Shown here: positions 10,803 to 22,865 of the stretch, piece by piece
Numbering within the stretch: position 1 is the stretch's first letter
Layout of the letters: each line of letters starts with the position of its first letter
Assembly: GCA_963681505.1 (NCBI GenBank)
Contig: OY811972.1
Span: forward strand, 1,539,432-1,603,431
DNA from: Eunapius fragilis
Lineage: Eukaryota > Porifera > Demospongiae > Spongillida > Spongillidae
Length of the DNA: 64,000 nucleotides
Reading direction: 5' to 3'
The notes under the pieces: generated by a model
Told to the model about the DNA's origin: nothing
Seen by the model: only the letters and a program-made list of their open reading frames with translations
The model's database searches: none
Program-made: the position numbers and the translations under genes

Positions 10803-13800
10803 CTACGATGAAACTATGAAGGTTGGTACAACAGTCTATTTGTATTCAATGATAACTACACATGAGATTTAAGACCACAAGTGAAAAAATGAAATAAATA
10901 TTAGATGCCAATGTAAAAACAGCTGACAAGCAAACCCATTCTGAAATGCTGCAATATGTCATTAAAAAATTATATCCAATGAACATAAAAACCTCCAGTT
11001 GATACTGATTTTGCCAGTATTTTAAAAAAACATCAAGTATCTTTTTATTTGAAGTTATCATATCCATTTTCAATTTCCTTTGCATCCAAAACCATTTCCC
11101 AGCAAAGAAATTCCTGGTGTCTAGCATAAGAAGGTGGAAGTCTGAAGTTACCCAATAACCTGAGGTTTTTCACCTTTGCTCCTTGAGATAATTAGTACCC
11201 TTGCTATATGAGAATGCTTTCTAGTCTGATTATTTTACCAGGCATGCAGACTCTATATGGCCTCACTGTAGTGCATCAACTGCTATTCATTTTGTTGGGT
11301 ACCATCACAAAATCGTACCATCAAACACACAGAATGGTAACAGGTATTCCAGCCAAGCAAAAATATGTGCAAAGCTTGACATTATTTTACTAAACCAAAT
11401 TATTATCCTCGCATTAGTAAACAGAGCTGATATGAATGCAGCTTTATAGACACTATCAATCATTATCAGCAATTGGATGACCTATAATCCTTATATACCA
11501 CTGGTCAACGCTGCTAATAACTGATGTTTACCTTTTATGCAACTGAAATTATTTGTTAGGTAGGTAATTTGAGCTTCAACAAATGGAGGAACCCTTCATT
11601 AAGTCTGCTATACAACACATTGGTGTTCATAGCCAATTATAAGTCACCCATTCATTAGGTCTGCTATACAACACTTAGCCAATTATAATTAAGTCACCCA
11701 TTCATTAAGTCTGCTATACAACACATAGCCAATTATAATTAAGTCACCCATTCATTAAGTCTGCTATACAATACATTGGTGTTCATTGCCAATTATCCGC
11801 TGCAAATCAAAACAACTGTAATAAACATAGGCAATGCAATAGATGTAAAACACTTAATGTTAACACGTAAAACTGCATGAGACCAACATCCGGCAGCCTC
11901 ATCTTCCCTTCACACGCAACTACCTAGGCAAGAGTCAGGCTCTAAATATGGGGCATTGTTCAGAGAAAACTATGTACCATTTAAAATGTCATTTTTAAAA
12001 CGCAGAGTTGCTATAGGTTCTGAACAATTAGTGTGAAACAAGTGAGAAAATGTGTTTTTATTAATTAATTATTAGCACAGCTTATATCTTCATAACAGTT
12101 AAATTAAGGAATCAACAATAGCGAAAGACTCCTTTACATTTATACTAATTTTGGCTTTGAACCCTTGGGGGTAATGCCTTTTTAATGACCGGTAGGGAGA
12201 GGCATAGGTGAAAAAAACAAATTTTATTATATGCTGGACAATAGTAAGTCAATTATAGCAATTTCAATACAGAAACTATAACACTGAGTTAATGAGACGA
12301 AATTTGCAAGGAACCTGTCATTTTGTATTGGAGATAAGCAATGAACATGGTACAGCATAAACCTTCAGGTCCACACTTACAAAGTATCAATGACAGATTT
12401 ATTGAAAGCACCCTGATGGATAGTGGTGATACTGCAATGTTGAAGGGACCTGCAGACGAAAAAAAAGAAGCAGCGTGCACAATCTCATTGATTGCTCAGT
12501 CTAAATAATGCTGGCATATGAAGATAGACTAGCTCAATTTCAAATTTTGAAACAATTTTCCATTTAATGCAAAGAACCAGAATAACTACACCAATACAGT
12601 ATATGCAAATAAGGGTACCAGAGAACAAATTCTACATTTCCACTGTACCTCACATGTTCATTACTACACAGTAGATACACACCGAAAGGGTCATTCCATA
12701 TCAATGTAGGATGGCAATTGCAGCTCACCTTTCCAATTTTGGTTCAGATTTATCATACATACTCATCTTCATATGAGTTGACATTTGTTATAGCTTTATC
12801 ACATTATGTGTACAGTTACATGTTGGCACCAAATCAGAGGCCATGATACCTAGAATCCATCGATGATATGCATTGTGGTAGGAAACAAAAGGGTTAAAAA
12901 AAAACTGGTTCAAAAGGACAATTTTTCCATAATTACTGTATCAAGAAGGTTGAAAATTATCGTATTTTGGACTTCTAATCGTTAGTGTCTTCCCCCTGTT
13001 CATGTGGCTATAGATTTGTCTGAAAGATATCCCAAATCTAGAGTACTGACAACTCATTCCACAGCTCTTTTCCTGGACTTCTGAAAACTCCTTTCATTCC
13101 AAGGTTTTGACACGATACTCATACTATATCTGTTTACTTCATGCATGGTCATTGGAATGTTTCTCATTTCTGACAGTATCAACTGTTCAAATTGATCATG
13201 GAATAGGTGTCCCACAGTTATCATCCAGTGCCTTCAATATTAACCAGACAACTAAACCAGCTAACCAAATTTACTTGCACACTATTGACGTGAACAGGTA
13301 ATAATACACATGGGTCCAGCATCTAAGTAGATGCTCAACTGGAATACTACCGCGTGTATATACATCATTAAAGTCATGAGCAAACTTACAGTGTGGAGAG
13401 AACAATGCCATAGAAGACGTTCTTTGCAAGTACGCCTATCGGGTTGTAGTCAAGGTCAAGGTCTTGCAAGTGGCTCAAGCTCAAGACACTGAAAGATTTC
13501 TGATCCATTGTTTGAATGCTACAAGACTGAAGTGATCTGCAAACAAGTTAAAAATACAACATCCTATGGTGGCGTTAATATGAGCTTGATTTTAGCATGT
13601 CACAATACTTTAATAATTAAGCAGCTCATGTATCAAACTAATGTCCTATATTGTGGCATGTTTGATAAGCATTGAAACGTTAGTAAATAAAAATTGAAAT
13701 GCACATAGAAAAATAATTTACTTACAGTGATGTGAGTGATGGCAAGTCCTGAAAAAACGCAGCATTTAAATGAGAAAATCGGTTTCCATCCAAAGTGCTG

Positions 13801-16800
13801 AATGTAAGACCATTTCACAAAATAAAACAATGGTATTTTTAGGTAGACGATAGCACAAATATGCAAGCCAACCACCTCAAAATAATGTACAAGAGTTATC
13901 CTGAGTGGAGACATCTATACACCAGAGGAAGATACAAGTGCAACCACAAATGTACACTATACAAAGACCTGCCTGCTACCTGTTAGTGTATTCTTTATTA
14001 TTAATTGCTACACGTACTTCAAGTAACTTACAGCTTTTGAAGATATCCAAAAATCTTCCTATTCAGTGCTTTGCGGAGGATGGTCCCATTGGACAAGTTG
14101 CAGTAGGATAAATCACTGCACAGATGGCAGAAGAACATATATCATTTATTGGGACAAGAACATATCTTATTGACTGGTACAAGAACAGATAAAATTAGTT
14201 CTGTATTATAGTTATCACTGCACAATTGGTTATGGTTCCATTCTTAAAAAATACTCATTTCACATCATAAATTCTAAACAACATCATTACATCTGCTTTG
14301 TTCATTTACTTACAGTTCCTGTATGCTCGTCACGTTCTCAAAAGCAGTTCCAGTCAGTGTCTCAAATGGGTTGTGGTCAAGGTACCTAGATAAAGATTGA
14401 GTGCATGGGTGGCTTTGATAAACATGGATGAAAGTGTACCAATGTAATTTCCTTTTATACAATCCCCCAGTGGGTGCTGTTATACTATTATGTCTTTAAA
14501 TCTCACTGCAGCCCTAATTACTTACAGTGCTTGTATTTGTGTAGTCTTTCTCAGAGCTGCTGATGGTACCATTGATAAATTATTATGAGACAAGTCACTG
14601 AGGAGAGGAGGCGGAAAGTCACAGCAAAAAGAAATACAAACACAGGAAGGTTGATTATTAATTGTAAATGTTATACAGATACAGAGTCCTACATGTTCCA
14701 ATAAATCAAACAGGAAGAAATGCCCCCAATCACCTGCTGCACACTGATGTCATTAGGGATGTGCAATGGACAGGTACAAATAGTTGCACATTACTACTTT
14801 AATAGCAGCAAGATAGTTATCACTGCATAGGGCCCAGGCATTGTCACTTTAGCAGTAAAAGCAACACAACACTGATCACCAAAGCACAAGGATATACATG
14901 TAGCTTTCTTACAGCATTTTAAGGTTAAGTTGCCAGAATGCATCTTTGGGTATCCTTGACAGTCTGTTCTGTGACAGCACACTGTAATATATATTTGCAA
15001 GCAGATGTATGTGCATAGATGTGTGTTCATGTGTGTGCACAATTTTACATAGGTATCAATAATAAATATACTTGTGCTTGATCTAAAATCTGGTCTAAAG
15101 TTCTTAATTGGCACGTTTGTAATGCAATTTTAAATTATTATGCATTTGAAGCTGCTCATCTCTAGACATTGTCTCATTGGACAGTGCTATTTTCCAGGTG
15201 GCAAAAATTACTCTATTCATAATCTTATTAAATATCACTTTGTCCACCTCTAAGTGCTGGCACACAACTCATACAGCCACTTTGATCATGAAGGCCAACC
15301 ACACCCAGTACACAGAAGCCAGTACATCTGTCGCATTCCTCACCCAATCAACCTAATAGACACATACTCATCCACACAAGTGCATACACACCCTCAACAG
15401 AGGCTGTAGTTATGAACATTTTTGCTCTCAGTACCAAATCTATTTTAAAGTACATGACTGTGTGAAGTCTACCACATCACATAGTACCACACAATTGGTC
15501 AAAGCCTCACCCATATTGGATAGTCACTTACATCCTCTGTAAGACAGGCATCATGGCAAAGACTCCATTTTGAATGCTGGTAATTTGGTTATTACCAAGG
15601 TCTCTATTTCAGTGTATGTGTCATGAATGCATTCATGAATGTGGGTAGGAGAAAGGCACACATCCTAACCGCACCATCAGACATGACACACCCATGAAAT
15701 AGAACAGAAGCTGACACATTACGACATGCACAAAACACATGCACACACACACACATGCACACGCACACACACATGCACACACATAAACACGCACAAAACA
15801 CATGCACATACACACACAAGGTACGTTATTTTTTCAGTCAAGGTGATACATCTGAAGTATTTATTTCCCATCTGCATACATACTCATACGCTATAGATTT
15901 CACAATTCAATGCTAATGCTTTCTCCTTATGTGATGCACTAGGTACCACTACTATTCTTAACCATAGTCATGCATCCAGCTATTCTACGCCACCCTCCCC
16001 AAACTATTGCACCATGCCAAAGTTTGCAAAAAAGGAAGCAAGTGATTCGGTAACATGTACTTGAGTATAGGTCTTATAGGATTAATTTAAAGTAGGCAAT
16101 ATCTACAGTATGAGTACAATCAGGGAGGGTTTGGGTTAACTAGCAAGGGGACAAATACTTTCTATTCACACAAATGTCCCCCCAAGCCAAATCACCCTCC
16201 CCCCTCCCAAGCACAAATATGAACTCACATATGTACCAATGACTTTGCTGTGCTAATCAGAGAGCGTGAAGACACATGTGTGATGTTATTCCCACTAAGA
16301 TCCCTAGATTATGGAGAGGGGAGGACGAACCATATGCCATCAGATGAGTTCTTCACATGATGGGGGTGGAGGTACCCTCATCAGATGATGGAAGGGTGGA
16401 GGTGACCCTCATCAGATGAGGACAGTAGAGGTGACCCTCACCAGGTGAGGAATACCACCAGGTCACACCTGTCTTGTCTACAGGCCTCCCACAAAATATT
16501 TTACATGTATTGGGTTTCCTAATACCACAACCTTGTTAGCACTTTAGACTAGTCTTCCCTTCTATATGCACACTGAAATAAAATAACATCCTGCCAATGT
16601 AAACACATCCTCCCTTCCCTTCTTCTTCTCCCTCCTCCCTATAGATTTATCAGTGTGCCGATATAATATATTTGCCTAATGGTGTGTTGCATGTACATGT
16701 TGACCGTTATTGGTCACATGACAGTACACTATGCATTGCATACAGGGGGTTGGGCTTGTATGTACTATGCTGCTATCTCGCTCTCTCGCTCTCTCAACGA

Positions 16801-17835
16801 AGCCGTGCATGCTCGAATTTTGTGTACAGGTGTTTGTAAAAAGTTGCGTGCTCAGGCACAGAATCATCAGCCAAGCATGGATATGCACGCATATATAAAC
16901 ACAATCGTGTACATCACTATACGCAAATGAGCAACAACTATGGATCAGTTGCGGCGCGAACGTTTATCGTTGGGATGGCCTTATAAGGCCATAATAACGA
17001 CGAACGTGTTAGCCGTGGGCGTCAATTTCGGCGGCCATTTTGGTGGGCAAAATGTACAGGTTAGCATGGGCCAAAATTGAATGGTCAAGAGTTGTGCACA
17101 ATCGGCTGAACAAATCGGTTCGAAAAGAATTGTGACAGTTAAACATTCAAATGTCTTACCGATCGCTAACTTTTTCGAACCGATTTGTTCAGCCGATTGT
17201 ACACAACTCCATTTTGGTCCATACACTCACCTGTACACTTTGCCCTTGTATAAAATGGCCGCCGAAATTGACGCCACGGCTTAACACCATACGCAGTGGC
17301 GTAGGAATAGGGAGGGGGGGGGGGGGGGGGGCCATGCCCTCCCCACTTTTACACCAGCGATACTACAGATAAATGCGTAATTTGTAATGAATTGCACTGA
17401 TTCTAGTGTAGTTTTGTAACGTCGTTAGATGCAAATAGCGTTGGCTTCTGGGGCACAGCCCCAGACCCCAATGCGGAAGCTTACAGTACTCCCCTAGCTG
17501 GCTGGGGGATTTTTAAACTCCTTCCTACGCCGCTGATACGGATAGACGTTCTCGCCGCAACTGGTCTATACTCGCAAATACGGCCCATATATTATAAACA
17601 ACGCACGCATAGCAGAAATCCGTGCATCTATAACTCACAAAATTTCAATCCACGAAGCGTTAGTGATGAAAGGTATATTCACCAACTTTCGAGACGAGCA
17701 GTTAACTCTGGCTGAAGAACACGAACACACATTGCATATCTCCGTCGAATCTCCGGATAGTGCTGTGCTCACTGTCAGCAACGCAAACGAGCCAAGGAAC
17801 AGTAACCTTGTCAGAACGTCATTCTTAATCTGCAT
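8447..17835 (-). CDS. Leucine-rich-repeat GPCR, LGR type (10 exons)
   Basis: Exons (minus): 17639-17835, 16229-16303, 15532-15603, 14913-14981, 14526-14597, 14314-14385, 14032-14115, 13726-13797, 13390-13536, 8447-10802. All nine introns are phase 2 with GT/AG ends, most with GTAAGT or GTGAGT donors. Exon 1 gives a signal peptide and a Cys-rich LRRNT (CNVCSCSSARVNC). Exons 2-9 are 69-147 nt and carry one or two LRRs each (LDLSxNN pattern). The last exon adds about a dozen LRRs, the LGR hinge signature TYPYHCCLWEE, a repeated PMSTAI linker and 7TM helices. Family marks: LLGNGTVLLV, NLAFADFCLGIYL, GPGCMSAGF and LER after TM3. As read, it gives 1071 residues ending wrongly in TM7; without the 68-bp duplication, about 1171. 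It should be a plasma-membrane receptor with a large ligand-binding ectodomain. The ligand is unknown. Confidence 0.92.
9500..9575. repeat. 27-bp coding minisatellite in the receptor hinge
   Basis: Three tandem units of GGTATGGCTGTACTCATTGG type (on the plus strand) encode the PMSTAI(R/P)P repeats just upstream of TM1. It is in frame and length-variable, so it is a likely polymorphic linker. Confidence 0.85.
11585..11790. repeat. About 51-bp tandem repeat, four units, in a receptor intron
   Basis: Units of the type AAGTCACCCATTCATTAAGT followed by CTGCTATACAACACAT recur four times with small indels. They lie in the last intron of the LRR-GPCR. The rest of this intron (10803-13389) is AT-rich with no supported gene. 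Confidence 0.8.
15715..15815. repeat. CA-rich microsatellite in a receptor intron
   Basis: Degenerate (CACACATG)n tract in the intron between LRR exons 2 and 3. Open frames read through it are low-complexity artefacts. Confidence 0.85.
16365..16452. repeat. Short minisatellite in receptor intron 1
   Basis: Three to four diverged units of GGTGACCCTCATCAGATGAG type in intron 1 of the LRR-GPCR. No coding meaning is seen. Confidence 0.6.
17005..17288. mobile_element. Foldback MITE, about 284 bp, GTGTTAGCCGTGG ends
   Basis: The two halves are inverted copies: the left end GTGTTAGCCGTGGGCGTCAA pairs with the right end TTGACGCCACGGCTTAACAC. Inner arms at 17088-17126 and 17171-17207 are near perfect. 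It is inserted in intron 1 of the LRR-GPCR and encodes nothing. Confidence 0.85.
17294..17535. mobile_element. hAT-like non-autonomous element, 242 bp, 5-bp TSD
   Basis: Terminal repeats CAGTGGCGTAGGA and TCCTACGCCGCTG are flanked by the direct repeat ATACG (17289-17293 and 17536-17540). The ends look hAT-like, but the target duplication is 5 bp, not the usual 8. It contains a poly-G run. Confidence 0.85.
17639..17835 (-). CDS. LRR-GPCR exon 1: signal peptide and LRRNT
   Basis: ATG at 17833-17835. A hydrophobic core (RLLFLGSFALLTVSTALSG) is followed by the four-Cys LRR N-cap and the first LRR strand (NASWIEIL). The exon ends with a GTGAGT donor in phase 2. The plus-strand open frame over the same bases is a shadow. 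Confidence 0.88.
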
Positions 17836-18181
17836 CCTATATATTTTTGCAGCGAGAAGTGCACGTAATCGCTTTCTTCACCGTATTGACAATGACCTAC
17901 AGCATGGCAAGGTCCCTATAAATGTGCTTAGGTATCTTTCAGCACCAGAAGCAAGCGAGTTCCAGCAACGCAGTGAACATGCAGGATTAATTTTATTTAT
18001 TATTAGTACGGCGTTACGTCATCTTATTTATACGGTTGGGCATGTTACTTGCGGCTGGGAAAGCCGCTCATCGTCAGACAGAATTATATCGTATAAGGAA
18101 GAGCTCGACGCAAATTTAATTCAAGGCACGGATAATTATAATTTATGTATGATATCACTATGCTTTGAGCTGAGTCACTGA

Positions 18182-19390
18182 AATGCATGAATCCAAACCA
18201 GGATACTATATTTAGCACATTCTTGTTCTAAAATTATAGTGCATGGTGAGGAATTAATGGAAATCAAGTTTCTCTTGTCGAGAATGTTATTTGTATGTGC
18301 CACGGTCTTTTATAATTAGTTGCCTCACGCTGGGGCAGGCTCATAGGGTGCACATCCCAGTGCTCCGGTCAAGGCTCGACACGGACATACTGATAAAAGT
18401 TGAAGTGGACCTATAGAAACGTCGTATACATAGATATCTATGGATGCGTCATTCAAGCAGCCACTTAGTCCGACAGAGATTATAAGCATGAATAACAAAC
18501 ATGGATATGCATCGTCCAATCAAGCGATAAAAGGTTAATTGTGAATATGACACGAGCGCTTTTTCACAAGCTGCGTTATTTTCACACCATGTACATGTAC
18601 TATACTGTAGCGGTTTCGCACTGAAATATAATTATATACATTATATTAAGTCAGAGACAACGTTAACAGAATTAAGCTTCATGGCGTCACATATATCGTT
18701 TTCTGGATACTACCCCGGTGATCCCATAACTTCTAAAGCTGCTGAACGTGTAACTATCGCAAAATTTGCTTTCAGATAGACTCAGTGACAATAGACAGAC
18801 ATGGAACTCACCAGAGCGCGTGCTATACATAGCCATGCAAACTTTTAAAGGTATATACCACTGTTTTGTCAGCAAGCTAAGAATAATATGAGAGTTGCTT
18901 GGAGACCGACACTTCTTATAGAGATAAATGAAACCCTAAACTTCTCATGCCATCCCTTCTTAAAGAGTCTGATACAGTAACAAGAGCTGGCCATCTGTCA
19001 ACCTCAACACCACATGCCCACTCCTGGTAATTAAGAGCAGTACCTTCACCAGATCTGTGCCTTTAATTTCCTTAGTACTGAGGACCTTAAGCTTTGTACA
19101 AATGGGTGCGTAGCAGCTAGGCTTGCCACTCTTTGATACAAACAGTGCTTGTCCTAGTTGCTCTTCTTCATTGGATGCAGCTGGCCATCATGCTCTAACA
19201 TGCCATTCCACATATTCTGGAGACGTAATGACATGCCACAATTGACTCGTAACCTTGCCAATATCCACACCTGTCTAGTACAGCAGGGCATGAAATAGGG
19301 TGTGTTTTGGCTTTACTAAAGGTTGCTCTGCCCAGCCGACATAGTTGCTTCAAACTGGTCTCACTCTGTCTCACTTTGCCAATTTTGAAT
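18182..19390. other. Intergenic, upstream of the LRR-GPCR
   Basis: No convincing gene. The receptor promoter presumably lies just above 17835, but I see no diagnostic element. Confidence 0.5.
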
Positions 19391-19399
19391 AAATGAGGC

Positions 19400-19645
19400 A
19401 GTTAACCAAGTCACTAGCATTAAATCCTTTCCCTGAATCCATCCTTTCAATATGGCTGTATTGATATCTTCAGCATTCCCTCTGTGTTCTTTCTCCAATG
19501 GTCAATAATGGCTCCAGTATCATCCTCCAACGGTATGTACCAAAGTCAAGTTGAAATACTTCGCTACAACATGTGTGACAATCTTCAGATCTAACAGGTT
19601 GCGCAATGTTGGTGGTTCTGTTTGGGGAGTACAAGATAATTATCA
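19400..19645 (-). pseudogene. Decayed Death-domain exon, copy A
   Basis: On the minus strand the segment reads PPTLRNLLDLKIVTHVVAKYF, then after a frame slip GNAEDINTAILKGWIQGKDL and VTWLT. It matches the intact Death exon at 23596-23858 along its length but has at least one frameshift and stops. Decayed copies of the two upstream linker exons follow at about 19770-19830 and 19990-20030 in the same order as in the main gene, so this is a degenerate copy of the gene's 3' end. Confidence 0.75.
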
Positions 19646-20093
19646 ACATTTATTGGAACAGACTGGACTATTATATCTTAGGATGTTCCTCATATCATGC
19701 ACCAGTGAGTGGAGATCTCATGCACCGTTCCTCATGCAATACATGGTACAAGACACACACTGACCTGCCAACTGTGGCAATTCTTGAGTTAGACATTCTA
19801 ACAAGGGCTGACGGGCAGTGTTCTGTAAGGAGAGACCAAAGAATGAGAATTGCCTAACTTCATTTCCCATTTCTCAATGACCAGGCATAGATGAAGTATA
19901 TTTGTTTCATGCAGGACTATTAGCCAACAGCTGCAAAGCTCTGTAACAGTATCAGCTTATGATCTATAGAAGTACTATACCACATTATACCTGCTCTGTT
20001 AGGAAGACGAAAGTTCTTCAGATGTTAGAGTAAACAAAATGGTGGTATTTGCATGGCAGAAAGCAAATAAGAGTAATTTAACCCCTATATTTA

Positions 20094-20930
20094 ACAAGTA
20101 AATAAAAACATTCTCTACGAGAAAGTTGGTGGGATATAGGATTTGATTATGACATTGGTGGTGTAAAAAGCAAGGAAACAATAGTCAATATAACAATAGT
20201 CCTATATTTAGCACATTTCTAGGGCATGTGTTGTTTGTGTGCTAAATATAGGACTATGACATTTTCCCTTCTGATAAGACCTTGTTTCCTTGCTTTTTAC
20301 ACCACCAATGTCATAATCAAATCCTATATCCCACCAACTTTCTCGTAGAGAATGTTTTTATTTACTTGTTTTCTTTATTTTTTTTCATACCCATTTAATT
20401 ATTAATTATTAATTAGCGATTATCGCTGTAAACAGTATAATCACTACGTCCATACGTATGGACGTAGTGATTATACTGTTTACAGCGATAATCGCTTACG
20501 TCATAGACGGTCTGGGCACGAGACTAACAAGACATAGGAGGCTGATAGTCGATTGTTTATATTATATAAAAGCGAGTCCTCCAGCCGATTCTGAAGCTAT
20601 TGGTGAAATTTTCATCGCTTAGAAATGTTCCTGTCCTGAGTTATGCGTTGCCAAGAAGGAGAAGAAGAATAAGAATGAGAAGACGACCCGCCCCTTGTTC
20701 CGAGACTGGGTACGAGGACGGGCAGTACACTCTTGTTCTCAACAACCACGCGGTTCAGCGACATGAAACAAAAACGAAACTACTCATTTTTGACTTCTAG
20801 ATCGATTGCTAAAACAAGCTACACGATCCGATCGTCGGGAGTGTTGTTACAGACGGGTCGCGTTTTTTTAATGACATTCATAGTCGGGGTCAAATCCTAT
20901 ATGGAAGTTTCTAACGAAACTTCCGAGAAG
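20094..20930 (+). mobile_element. Composite foldback element, copy Q
   Basis: Order: complete foldback MITE (20094-20369), 82-bp perfect palindrome (20415-20496), TATATAAAAG box near 20564, an Arg-rich open frame (to 20800), then the terminal hairpin GGAAGTTTC-taac-GAAACTTCC (20903-20924). Nearly identical to copy P (5219-6015) in inverse orientation. The open frame has no ATG near its start, only TTG, so translation is doubtful. Confidence 0.8.
20415..20496. repeat. 82-bp perfect palindrome
   Basis: The sequence is its own reverse complement about the centre CATAC|GTATG (20455/20456), with no spacer. The equivalent site in copy P (about 5640-5710) is shorter and asymmetric, as expected from palindrome decay. 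Confidence 0.92.
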
Positions 20931-20935
20931 TTTCT

Positions 20936-21712
20936 AACGAAATTTCCGATAAAAACATTCTCTATAAGAAAGGTGATGGGCATATAGCAATAGTGATGTA
21001 AAAAGGAAGGAAACAAGGGTCTAATGTAATAGTCCTGTATTTTGCATCTTCTAATACTATAATTTTCCAACGTACGTACGAACGCCCGCGCAACTCATTT
21101 ATATACTCGGCCTAGCACCTATTGGTTGCTAGGTATGTACGCGTACCTAGCTACCAAAAGGAACGACCACCTCCCACACAAAAGGCGGTCGCAATGACAG
21201 CTGGTTTCCACTTCACATTTAATATCTAAATTTTTTTCAATATTTCTTGAATTCAAAGTGGGGGTGTGGGGGGGGGGGGGGGGACCGCATAAGTGCCGAA
21301 AGAATAAATGAAACGCTATATTGTGGCTCACTCTCAAGTCCCATCGTACAGGCCGAGAACATGTAGTTACTATCTCTGAAATTGCGCGGGCATGTTATAG
21401 AGGTTGCGTAGTAACCGTATGTTAGAACAGGTGATAGATTATATCAGTATGCAACATTTGGTAAAACAGCCGGTAAAAAAAGAGGAGCTAGGAGGTAGAC
21501 CAACTGTTCATCTGGCAAATGAATAGCGAGACGAATAATCAGCCCGTGATTTTTCACGGGGACACGCTAGTTGCAAACATAATGTGCGAAATATAGGACT
21601 ATTACATTTCCCCTTCTTATTAGACTCTAGTTTACTTCCTTTTTACACCACTATTGCCTTTCAATTCTATATAATGTTTTTTATTACTTGTTTCATCTGT
21701 TTTTAATTTCTT
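20936..21712. mobile_element. Foldback MITE split by about 570 bp (M12)
   Basis: The left arm (20936 to about 21050; AAAAACATTCTCTATAAGAA) and right arm (about 21580-21712) belong to the ACAAGTAA family, but the loop is replaced by 0.5 kb containing a poly-G run. The left arm starts directly at the end of composite element Q, so the elements are nested or shared. Confidence 0.65.
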
Positions 21713-21714
21713 CA

Positions 21715-22090
21715 TGAGATGAGATTTAGTAACTAGAAAAGACCATCCCATCAGTGACAAGACAATACAACAAAACAATAGGTTTGTCTGACATTGCTAT
21801 GCTGTGTCATGTCTTTGGCACTCGCCCATGAGGGCTGTCAAAATACAAATAAGTGACCCAATTGCAGACCAACAGGGCAACGGACTGTGGGGGGAACAAC
21901 ACTGCGTGAGAACACCTCCCCCTTGTCTATCACAGACTGAACAACTATACAAGTGACCCTAAAAATAACTAGTGAGACAACATCATCTCTAGGTCTGCCT
22001 GCTGTACAGAGCACGCCATTTTGCAGTGTACAACAATAACTTCTACTAATTTGGTATTACAGAATACATTAATTAAAAACATAAGCACAA
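21715..22090. repeat. Dispersed repeat, partner at 43437-43810
   Basis: Diverged direct copy of 43437-43810. Shared blocks include TTGTCTGACATTGCTATGCT, ACAAGTGACCC and TAACTAGTGAGAC. Both copies lie directly beside LINE-type fragments (22098-22313 and 43963-44332). No coding is seen. Confidence 0.7.
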
Positions 22091-22097
22091 TAAATAA

Positions 22098-22313
22098 CTA
22101 AAAGTCACAGCAAGTGTTTGGTGAGACACATCTGGCCAAAATTGCCCTGGCATTCTGCCTCATGAGGGTGAGGCTGAGGCGACTGTAGATGCCCGACATA
22201 AAATCATTCAGAGGTCGACAAAGTTGAGTGGCTACCTTTTTGGATATGGCCAAAAGTACATTGATGGCTTCATTGCATGCCTCATCCCCCATATATATTA
22301 ATATATATCTCAT
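22098..22313 (-). mobile_element. LINE-type element, C-terminal coding fragment
   Basis: Minus-strand frame with EACNEAINVLLAISKKVA and IYSRLSLTLMRQNARAILAR. The last phrase is the usual end of the same broad class of invertebrate reverse transcriptase proteins as the fragments at 30711-30832 and 49735-50058. It has no 5' part and is a remnant. Confidence 0.65.
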
Positions 22314-22599
22314 AATTTGGCCTCCACATATATAAAGTGCTCTTATTCTGTGTGGGAGGGCATTATATAGTTTCCATTCGTAGCTAGGTAGTAAATGTTA
22401 CAAAGTCTGATCACACACAGGGGGGGGGGGGGGTCATAACCAAGGAAACCCGTCAAATTGGTATTAAAATCTGATTTTACTAGCTATTTTACTTGGTCCA
22501 TGTCACAAATGTAGGGAACTAGCTCTGCATGTTCAATTTCAGTAATGAGCAACTTCTCTGAACAGTTATTCCATGTGTGCACATTTATTATAGCAAAAC

Positions 22600-22865
22600 A
22601 TGTAACACATGCATTTTGCCACTGTCCTGGACAAACAATGCTTTCATTTATATCCATGGCTAATTCACTTATAAGGTTTTTAATTTTAACTCTGTGATAA
22701 ATAGTTTAATTGAATTCTCTGTGCGCAATGAGAGGGCATGTCAGAATTTAAAATTTGCAATCTTGAAAGAAAGTTAGATCCCTTTCTGCTGCAAAAAACC
22801 AAATAACATTTTCAGGCGCCAGTGCTGCAGTGATAATTTAGTTTGGATAATCTAAACGTTACGCA
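22600..22865 (+). repeat. Unclassified repeat, inverted partner at 44735-45000
   Basis: About 260 bp matches the reverse complement of 44735-45000; shared blocks include AATGCTTTCATT, ATGGCTAATTCACTTA, TTCTCTGTGCGCAA and ACATTTTCAGG. No termini or coding were recognised. Confidence 0.65.

Noticed and set aside
17663..18181. 172-codon plus-strand open frame
   Set aside because: It lies antisense over exon 1 of the LRR-GPCR, whose signal peptide, LRRNT and donor are convincing; the plus frame shows no features.
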